Positions 57,247 to 64,000 of a stretch of DNA of 64,000 nucleotides are shown piece after piece. The notes under the pieces were generated by a model. That model saw only the letters and a list, made by a program, of their open reading frames with translations. It had not been told where the DNA came from and did no database searches. Positions within the stretch are counted from its first letter, which is position 1, and every line of letters begins with the position of its first letter. Both the position numbers and the translations under genes were made by a program. This DNA is from Streptomyces pseudovenezuelae (GTDB lineage Bacteria; Actinomycetota; Actinomycetes; Streptomycetales; Streptomycetaceae). The stretch covers positions 289,475 to 353,474 of the forward strand of contig NZ_JARXVH010000011.1 in assembly GCF_029892565.1 (NCBI RefSeq), given 5' to 3'.

Positions 57247-59591
57247 GCGCCCTGGGCCGCGTCGTCCGCTCGGGTGTGGCACGCCGCCGGGTGCAGACGC
57301 TGGTGATCGGACTGGCCGTCATGATGGCGGTGACCGCGTCAGTTCTCGGCGGTTCCCTGCTGGTGGCGTCCGACGCGCCGTTCGACAAGGCCTTCGTCCG
57401 GCAGCACGGTTCGCATCTCACCGCGCAGTTCAAGGCCGACAGGACGACGAGCGCGCAGCTGTCCGCGTCCGCGGACGCCCCGGGCGTCGACGCCGCCTCG
57501 GGCCCGTACCCCACCACGACGATCAATCCGCAGGTCAACGGCATGTCCGTCGCGCCGTTGTCGGTCGTGGGCCGTGCGAAGCCCGGCGGGGACGTCGACA
57601 GGATCTCGCTGACCGAGGGCCGTTGGGTCGAGGGCCCCGGCGAGATCGTCCTGTCGGCCGATTCCGGCCTCCTGGCGCGGATGGGCCTGGAGCTCCAGTT
57701 CTCGGACCTGCCCGGCAGTCCGACGCTGAAGGTGGTCGGCATGGCCCGTACGGTCAGCCATACCGCCGATGCCTGGGTGGAGCCGTCCGAGATCGCCGCG
57801 TTGACGCCGGCCGGCACGACCGGCGGCTACCAGATGCTCTACCGCTTCACCGAGGCGGACACCGCCGCGCAGATCGGCAAGGGGCGGGCCGCGGTCACGG
57901 CGGCCGCTCCCGCGGGTTCGATGGCGGGTTCGCAGTCCTGGCTCGCCCTCAAGAAGGTCTCCGCGCGCGACACATCGCTGTTCGTGCCCTTCCTCGTCGC
58001 GTTCGGCGTCCTGGGCCTGGTCATGTCGGTGCTGATCGTCGGGAACGTGGTCGCCGGCACGGTGGGTACGGGGCTGCGGCGGATCGGCGTCCTCAAGGCC
58101 ATCGGATTCACCCCGGCCCAGGTCGTACGGGCCTATGTGGGCCAGGCCCTGCTGCCGGCGGCGATCGGGACCGCGGCCGGCGTCGTGATCGGCAACCTCC
58201 TGGCCGTACCGGTGCTGTCCGAGACCGCGGACGCGTACGGCACCACGGGCCTGACCGTAGAACCCTGGGTCGACATCGCAGTGGTCGCCGGGGCGCTGGG
58301 CGTGGTGGCTGTCGCCGCCTGCCTGAGCGCCTGGCGAGCCGGCCGACTGCGGACCGTCGACGCACTGGCCGTCGGGCGCACCCCCACGCCCGGCCGAGGG
58401 CGCCGGGCGGCCCACCTGGCCGCCCGGCTTCCCCTCCCCCGTCCCGTCAGCCTCGGTCTGGCCCGTCCGTTCGCCCGCCCCGCCCGTACGGCCTCGATGG
58501 TCGCGGCGGTCCTGTTCGGCGCCACGGCCGTCACCTTCGCCACCGGTCTGGCCTCCTCACTCAGCGAGGTGGTGACCGCGAGGGACCACAACGCCGCCGA
58601 TGTCACCATCGGCGTCGTCGGCCCGCAGGCCGGGCCCGGTGGCCCTCCCGGCGGGAGCACGGCGACACCCGACGCCGCCGCCGTCGACGCGGCGATCGAG
58701 GCGCAGCCCGGAACCGCGAAGCACTACGGAAGCGCCACGACCCAGGCGACCGTCTCGGGCGTGACGGGGTACACCAACGTCGTCGGGTTCGACGGCGACG
58801 CCTCCTGGGGCGGCTACACGATGGTCTCGGGACACTGGATGAGCAAGGCGGGCGAGGCCGTCGTACCGACGCCGTTCATGACCGCCACCGACACGAAGGT
58901 CGGGGACACCGTCACGCTCAACGCACACGGCAAATCGGTCACGGTCAGGATCGTGGGCGAGGTCCTCGACACCCGCAACGGCGGCATGCAGGTCTACACC
59001 GACGCCGCGACACTCGAGAACGTCGAACCGGGCCTGCAGGCCACCAGCCAGTACATCGCGGTGAAGTCCGGTACCTCGGTGGGCAGTTACGTCTCGGAAC
59101 TGAACGGGAAGCTACAGCCGCTGGGTGTCAGTTCGACGAGCGCCAAGAACGAGAGCGAGAGCGACACCGTCGTCATCCTCAACTCGCTGACCGCGATCCT
59201 CACTCTGATGCTCGTCGCCGTGGCGGGGCTGGGTGTCCTCAACGGTGTCGTCCTCGACACCCACGAACGCATCCGTGACCTCGGTATCCACAAGGCACTC
59301 GGTATGACACCCCGTCAGACCATCTCGTTGGTCGTCACGTCGGTCGTCATCGCCGGACTCATCGGCGGCGCGCTGGGTGTGCCGCTCGGTATGGCCCTGC
59401 ACGGCGCGGTGATGCCGGCCATGGGGCGCAGCGCCGGCCTGAACCTGCCCGACTCCGTCATCGCCGTCTACCACGCCCCGGAACTGGTCCTGCTCGGCCT
59501 CGGCGGTCTGCTCATCGCCGTCCTCGGCTCGCTGATGCCGGCCGGCTGGGCCGCCCGGACCCGTACCGCCACGGCCCTGCGCGCGGAGTAG
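57243..59591 (+). CDS. FtsX-type ABC transporter permease
   Basis: 782 residues with the duplicated FtsX plan: membrane helix near 19-38, an outside domain (about 45-245), three helices (about 250-275, 300-325, 345-365), then a second unit with a helix near 415-435, an outside domain (445-640) and three closing helices (about 650-675, 700-725, 745-770). This is the layout of large MacB-like exporters in actinobacteria that confer resistance to antimicrobial peptides. It is followed by a 14-bp-stem terminator. Given the NRPS gene next door, product export or self-protection is plausible. Confidence 0.92.
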   Translation: MSALGRVVRSGVARRRVQTLVIGLAVMMAVTASVLGGSLLVASDAPFDKAFVRQHGSHLTAQFKADRTTSAQLSASADAPGVDAASGPYPTTTINPQVNGMSVAPLSVVGRAKPGGDVDRISLTEGRWVEGPGEIVLSADSGLLARMGLELQFSDLPGSPTLKVVGMARTVSHTADAWVEPSEIAALTPAGTTGGYQMLYRFTEADTAAQIGKGRAAVTAAAPAGSMAGSQSWLALKKVSARDTSLFVPFLVAFGVLGLVMSVLIVGNVVAGTVGTGLRRIGVLKAIGFTPAQVVRAYVGQALLPAAIGTAAGVVIGNLLAVPVLSETADAYGTTGLTVEPWVDIAVVAGALGVVAVAACLSAWRAGRLRTVDALAVGRTPTPGRGRRAAHLAARLPLPRPVSLGLARPFARPARTASMVAAVLFGATAVTFATGLASSLSEVVTARDHNAADVTIGVVGPQAGPGGPPGGSTATPDAAAVDAAIEAQPGTAKHYGSATTQATVSGVTGYTNVVGFDGDASWGGYTMVSGHWMSKAGEAVVPTPFMTATDTKVGDTVTLNAHGKSVTVRIVGEVLDTRNGGMQVYTDAATLENVEPGLQATSQYIAVKSGTSVGSYVSELNGKLQPLGVSSTSAKNESESDTVVILNSLTAILTLMLVAVAGLGVLNGVVLDTHERIRDLGIHKALGMTPRQTISLVVTSVVIAGLIGGALGVPLGMALHGAVMPAMGRSAGLNLPDSVIAVYHAPELVLLGLGGLLIAVLGSLMPAGWAARTRTATALRAE

Positions 59592-59616
59592 AGCCCTTGG
59601 AAACGCCCACGCGGAA

Positions 59617-59649
59617 GGTCCCGTCCGATCTTCACGATCGGACGGGACC
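59617..59649. terminator. Strong bidirectional terminator
   Basis: GGTCCCGTCCGATC, loop TTCAC, GATCGGACGGGACC: a perfect 14-bp stem. It lies between the convergent permease and NRPS genes and can serve both. Confidence 0.85.
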
Positions 59650-59695
59650 CCGTCACCCGGACCAGCACCTCCCCACGTTCAGCGAACTGTCGGGG

Positions 59696-62600
59696 TCACT
59701 CCCCCGCCGCCTGTCGCGAACGCAGCCACGCGGACACGGCGTCCCACGCCAGCCCCAGCACTTCGGGCCGCGCCATGTCGGAGTGCTCGCAAGGGAGGCC
59801 GACGGAGGAGACCGCGCCACTGAGATACGGCTCCCACAGCGCCGTTGGGGAGAAGTCCGCCGGCTTTCCCTCTTCCGCCACGAGGAGCAGCGTGTCGCCG
59901 TCGAACCGGCCGAACTCGTGCTCGGCCCTGATCTCCGTGTTGTTGCGGTAGATGCGCGCCATGAGCATGAGCTCCTCGTCCGAGAAACCCCCGAGCAGAT
60001 GGCCCAGTTCGGCACGGATCCTGCTCACCAGGCCGGTATCGACACCGTGCGCCGACACGGCGAGCCCGGTCGGTACCGCCGAAGGGTCGTCGGCAGGAGC
60101 ACCGGCCGTCGGAAGCGGAGGATAGGCATCCATGAGGATCAGCGACACCTCCTCGCCCTCAGCCCGCAACCGCACCGCGATCTCGTGCGCGGGGGTACCA
60201 CCGAACGACCATCCGACAATGCGGTACGGCCCCGACTCCTGCACGGCGCGCAGCTGTTGGACGTACTCCGCCGCCATCTCCGCTACGGAGCGCGCCACTT
60301 CACTCGTGCCGTCGAGACCACGTGCCTGGAGCCCGTACAGCGGATGTCCCTCCGGGATGTACCTGGCGAAGGGCAGATAGCACCAACTCAGGCCGCCACC
60401 GGGATGGATGAAGAAGAAAGCCGGATCGCTGCCCGTGGTCCGGATCGGCAGGAGTCCGCCGAGCGCGTCCTGGACGGACGACAGGTTCAGGGTGCCCATC
60501 AGCCGGGCGGGCGTCGGGTTCGCGATCAGCTCCCGCATCGAGACCGACACACCCCGGGCACGCAGCCGCTCCATCAGTGTGACCGCCAGCAGCGAGTGTC
60601 CGCCCAGCGCGAAGAAGTCGTCGTCCACGCCGACCGAGGGCAGGCCCAGCACTTCGGCGTACGCCTCGCACACCGCCTCCTCGAGCACCCCGGCGGGTCC
60701 GCGGCCGTGCGCCTCCCCGGCGGCCGGCCCCGGCAGGTGCTGAGGCGCGGGCAGCGCCCTGCGGTCGAGTTTGCCGTTCACCGTCAGTGGCAGCGCGTCG
60801 AGCACCACCACCGCGGACGGCACCATGTACGGCGGCAGCCACTCCGCCGCGAACTCCCTCACGGCTCCGGCGAGTACGGCCGGTTCGACGGCGCCGCCGG
60901 ACGGGACGACGTACGCGACCAGCCGCTTGTCGCCCGGCGTGTCCTCCCGCACGACAACCGCGGCCTGGCTCAACTGCGCCTGCGTGGCGAGCACCGCCTC
61001 GATCTCGCCCGGCTCGATCCGGAAGCCGCGGATCTTCACCTGGTCGTCCGCCCGCCCCGCGAACAGCAGTTGGCCGTCGTCCGTCCAGCGGGCCCGGTCC
61101 CCGGTCCGGTACAACCGGGAGCCGTCCGTGGCGTACGGATCCGCCACGAACCGTTCCGCGGTCAGGCCCGCACGGCCGACGTAACCGCGGGCCAGTCCCG
61201 CGCCCGCGACGTACAGCTCACCGGCGACTCCCACCGAGACCGGTTCCAGGCGCTCGTCCAGCACGTACACCCGGGTGTTCACCACCGGCGCACCGATGGC
61301 CACCACCTCCGCCGCCGTGTCGCAGCGCCACAGCGTGGCGTCCACGGTGGTCTCCGTCGGGCCGTACGAGTTGAACATCACCCTCTCCCTGGACCAGCGC
61401 GCCATCACCTCCGGCGGGCACGCCTCCCCCGCCACCACGAGCACCGTCTCCGGGTCGAGCGACTCCTCGTGGAGGGTCGCCAGCACGGCCGGCGGCAGCG
61501 TCGCGTGGGTCACGCCCCTCTCCGACAGATAGCGCGGCAGGGCGGCACCGAGCCGTCGGTCGGCCGGTACGACGACCAGCGCGGCCCCGGTCAGCAGGGC
61601 CATCATCCACTCCCAGCCGAACGTGTCGAACGCCGCCGACGCGAACTGCGCCACCCGCGCCCCGGGACTCACCCCCAGATTCCGTACATGGCCCTCGATC
61701 AGACTCGCCACGCCCACGTGGGAGACGAGCACGCCCTTCGGCCGACCGGTCGAACCCGAGGTGTAGATCACGTACGCGGGGTTCTCGGGACGCAGAACAC
61801 CGCGCTCCGCGACGCTCAGCGTGGCGGAGTCGAGCGCCGCGACCTCCCGGGCCACGGCCACGTCGTCGACCACCACCCGTGAGACACCGGCAGGCACGAC
61901 CTCGTGCAGAACCGCGGAAGTCAGCACGATCCCCACCCGCGCGTCCCGCACCACATAGGCCAGCCGTTCGGCCGGGTACTCCGGATCCAACGGCACATAC
62001 GCGCCACCGGCCTTCAGCACTCCCAGCAGCGCCACCAGCAGGTCGGCACCCCGTTCCAGGCAGACCCCGACCAGCGACTCCGGGCCGACGCCGAGACCGA
62101 CCAGATGCCGTGCCAGCCGGTTCGCGCGGGCGTCCAGCTCCGCGTACGACAGTTCGGCGTCCTCGGCCACCACGGCGACCGCGTCGGCGGCGCGCGCCAC
62201 CTGCGCCTCGAACAGCTCCGTGATCGTCCCCTGGACGAGCTCCGCCTCCGTGTCGTTCCACACGGTGAGTACGTCGCGACGCTGCTCCGGGTCGAGCACG
62301 CCCACGGCCCCGATCGCGCTGCCGGGATCGTGCACCAGGGCGGTGACCAGATTGTCGAGGCAGGTGTACAGCAGCTTGGCGATACGCTCCGCGTCCGCGG
62401 TGGCCACGGCGTCCACGGTCAGCCCGAACCCGTTTCCCTCGTCGTCGACGGCCACGGTCACCGGGTAGTTGGTCGCCTGCCGGCTGTGCATCGTCCTGAT
62501 GCCTTCGAAGGCACCGGCGCCGCCCTCCCGCGCCGCCGGCGGCGAAGTCCGCTCGTTGTGCCGGTAGTTGAAGAGGGAGGTGAACAGCGGACTCCCCCCG

Positions 62601-64000
62601 GGCACCCCACTGGCCTGCTGCGCCACCGCCAACGGCGCGTGCTCATGCACCAACAGCTCCGCCAGTTGGTCCCGCAAGCCGGACAGGGAGTCCTTCACAC
62701 CCGTCGAGTCCACCCGGACCCGTACCGGCAGCGTGTTGAGGAACAGACCCGGGACGCGGTCCGACCCGGTACCGGCGTTCATCCGGCCGAACAGGACGGT
62801 GCCGAACACCACGTCCTCCCGACCGCTGATCGCGGCCAGCACACGCCCCCAGGCCAGGTGGAACACGGTGGCGGTACTCATCCCCAGCGAACGTGCCACC
62901 TCCCGTACCTGGGTGCCCAGTTCGGCGTCGACGGCCAGCCGGGCGCGGGTCACGCCACTTCCGTCACCGTGAATGTCGACGAGTCCGTAGGGCGCGGTCG
63001 TCTCCTCGACGTCTGCGAGCAGTTCGGCGAAGTACCGCTCGTGCTCCTCCCTCGGCACTCCCAGCCGGGCCTGCGCCACGAAGTTCCGGAACGGCAGCGG
63101 CTCCGGCAGGGACGCCTCCTCGCCGGAGAGGAACGCACGCAGTTCGCCCAGCAGGACGTCCTGGGTGGTGTGGTCCTGGATCAGGTGATGGATACGCAGC
63201 AGCACCAGCCACCGGTCGCTGCCGGGCTCGGCCGCGATCTGCACCCGGATCAACGGAGCCCGGGTCAGATCCATCCTGGCCCCGCCAAGAGCCAGCATCT
63301 GCGGTACGCCCTCGCCACCCTCCGAATCGAGCAGGACCTCCTCGACGGGCAACTCCACTTCCCGGAGCACGACTTGGACGGGCTCGTGCAGGCCCTCCCA
63401 CACGATCGCGGTGCGGTAGATGTCGTGCCGGTCCACCACCCGCTGCAACGCACCCAGGAACGCGTCCAGCCGCTCCCGCGAGTCGAGCCCGAGCACGCGG
63501 GGGGAGGCGTACACGTCGTGGCCGGTGTCCGCCTGGAGCAGATAGTGGAAGAAGATGCCTTCCTGGAGAGGGGCGAGGGGATAGACGTCGGCGATGTTGG
63601 CCGCGCCACCCGGGAGCTGCGCGGTGAGGTGTGCGATCTCGGCCTCGTCCAACTCGACCAGGGGGAGCATGTCCGGGGTGATCTCGTCCGTGCCCTGCGG
63701 GAGGCGGTTCGGCGGGACCTCCACCGTGTCCGGAGCAGCCACCACGGCCAGGCCCGCGACCGTCGGCGTCTGGAACAACGCCCGCACCGAGATCGACACC
63801 CCCCGCTCACGCAACCGCTCCACCAGCGACACCGCCAGCAGTGAATGACCGCCCAGCTCGAAGAAGTCGTCATCCACACCGACCGACGCAACACCGAGGA
63901 CCTCGGCGAAGGCCTGGCACAGAATCTCCTCCTGGACACTCGCCGGCCCCCGCCCGGTACCCGACACCGCGGCGCGGTCGGGAGCAGGCAGAGACTTGCG
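59696..64000 (-). CDS. Non-ribosomal peptide synthetase, C-terminal part (T-C-A-T-TE)
   Basis: 1434 residues in the window; the frame is open through 64000, where the last visible codons (RKSLPAPDR) are the end of another adenylation domain, so the gene begins outside. Order: carrier domain with Ser near nt 63844 (LGGHSLLAV); condensation domain opening NIADVYPLAPLQEGIFFHYL with active site HHLIQDHTT, of the dual or epimerisation-linked style; adenylation domain (YTSGSTGRPKGV, NSYGPTETT, YRTGDRARW, NGKLDRRALP); second carrier (GGHSLLAV near nt 60595); and a thioesterase with GWSFGG and a final EHSDMARPE His. It releases the finished peptide. Residues read for the substrate pocket are D-T-W-T-V-A-S-V-D-K, which matches no code I know with confidence. 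Confidence 0.93.
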   Translation of the reverse strand, partial: RKSLPAPDRAAVSGTGRGPASVQEEILCQAFAEVLGVASVGVDDDFFELGGHSLLAVSLVERLRERGVSISVRALFQTPTVAGLAVVAAPDTVEVPPNRLPQGTDEITPDMLPLVELDEAEIAHLTAQLPGGAANIADVYPLAPLQEGIFFHYLLQADTGHDVYASPRVLGLDSRERLDAFLGALQRVVDRHDIYRTAIVWEGLHEPVQVVLREVELPVEEVLLDSEGGEGVPQMLALGGARMDLTRAPLIRVQIAAEPGSDRWLVLLRIHHLIQDHTTQDVLLGELRAFLSGEEASLPEPLPFRNFVAQARLGVPREEHERYFAELLADVEETTAPYGLVDIHGDGSGVTRARLAVDAELGTQVREVARSLGMSTATVFHLAWGRVLAAISGREDVVFGTVLFGRMNAGTGSDRVPGLFLNTLPVRVRVDSTGVKDSLSGLRDQLAELLVHEHAPLAVAQQASGVPGGSPLFTSLFNYRHNERTSPPAAREGGAGAFEGIRTMHSRQATNYPVTVAVDDEGNGFGLTVDAVATADAERIAKLLYTCLDNLVTALVHDPGSAIGAVGVLDPEQRRDVLTVWNDTEAELVQGTITELFEAQVARAADAVAVVAEDAELSYAELDARANRLARHLVGLGVGPESLVGVCLERGADLLVALLGVLKAGGAYVPLDPEYPAERLAYVVRDARVGIVLTSAVLHEVVPAGVSRVVVDDVAVAREVAALDSATLSVAERGVLRPENPAYVIYTSGSTGRPKGVLVSHVGVASLIEGHVRNLGVSPGARVAQFASAAFDTFGWEWMMALLTGAALVVVPADRRLGAALPRYLSERGVTHATLPPAVLATLHEESLDPETVLVVAGEACPPEVMARWSRERVMFNSYGPTETTVDATLWRCDTAAEVVAIGAPVVNTRVYVLDERLEPVSVGVAGELYVAGAGLARGYVGRAGLTAERFVADPYATDGSRLYRTGDRARWTDDGQLLFAGRADDQVKIRGFRIEPGEIEAVLATQAQLSQAAVVVREDTPGDKRLVAYVVPSGGAVEPAVLAGAVREFAAEWLPPYMVPSAVVVLDALPLTVNGKLDRRALPAPQHLPGPAAGEAHGRGPAGVLEEAVCEAYAEVLGLPSVGVDDDFFALGGHSLLAVTLMERLRARGVSVSMRELIANPTPARLMGTLNLSSVQDALGGLLPIRTTGSDPAFFFIHPGGGLSWCYLPFARYIPEGHPLYGLQARGLDGTSEVARSVAEMAAEYVQQLRAVQESGPYRIVGWSFGGTPAHEIAVRLRAEGEEVSLILMDAYPPLPTAGAPADDPSAVPTGLAVSAHGVDTGLVSRIRAELGHLLGGFSDEELMLMARIYRNNTEIRAEHEFGRFDGDTLLLVAEEGKPADFSPTALWEPYLSGAVSSVGLPCEHSDMARPEVLGLAWDAVSAWLRSRQAAGE

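Overview
The window is a stretch of a very GC-rich actinomycete chromosome, almost certainly Streptomyces. The evidence is the extreme third-position GC, many GTG starts, GTGA/ATGA gene overlaps, and families typical of the genus (DUF4395, DUF5134, DUF2630, DUF6214, DUF6421, Rv1733c, PaaX, CBM2 secreted esterase, an NRPS). No rRNA, tRNA or CRISPR array was seen. Most of it looks like core or conserved accessory metabolism. There are three decayed patches and one cassette that looks like an uncharacterised protease system.

Layout. 1-9.6 kb: end of an aldolase-family gene, a secreted EEP-family phosphatase/nuclease, etfBA, a flavin reductase behind a short cysteine-ending leader peptide, a thioredoxin/DUF4395 redox pair, an acyltransferase, two small B3/B4 and transglutaminase-like genes, a threonine-aldolase-like enzyme and an SDR. 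9.6-14.6 kb: DUF6421, a glycerophosphodiesterase, three acetyltransferases and a VOC protein. 14.6-22 kb: a large clan GH-A glycosidase, a MarR-FUSC operon, and DUF5134, M56 and PAP2 membrane proteins. 22.0-24.7 kb: a scar with methyltransferase and hydrolase remnants and a head-to-head deletion that joins a beheaded aldehyde dehydrogenase to an XRE regulator. 24.7-34.1 kb: HAD, DUF2630, TetR, an LVIVD-repeat protein, DUF305, DUF6214, a ferredoxin-NADP reductase, a purine permease, and a divergent ArsR/old-yellow-enzyme pair with two matching palindromes.

34.1-38.5 kb is the most unusual part: a tightly packed minus-strand cassette of an alpha/beta-hydrolase-like protein, a caspase-fold (C14) protein and an M4 (thermolysin-type) metallopeptidase. 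The M4 domain follows about 375 unrecognised residues, and there is no signal peptide. It reads as an intracellular protease cascade. 38.7-42.2 kb is a plant-polymer unit: a CBM2 esterase and two pectate lyases, with CebR/LacI-like operators between them. 42.2-44.7 kb: PaaX and an AidB-type acyl-CoA dehydrogenase that share an inverted repeat.

44.7-51.7 kb: a HEAT-repeat protein and a BNR-repeat/uracil-DNA glycosylase/kinase group. Each is preceded by a motif resembling the actinobacterial RecA-independent (PafBC-type) DNA-damage promoter. A degenerate CbiX-like protein and a lactonase follow. 52.9-54.3 kb is another decayed patch in which one MerR gene appears to be split and partly inverted. 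54.4-59.6 kb is a NarL-type two-component system divergent from a MacB/FtsX-type ABC exporter. 59.7-64 kb is the C-terminal part of an NRPS (T-C-A-T-TE) that runs off the right edge; the exporter and sensor next to it may serve its product.
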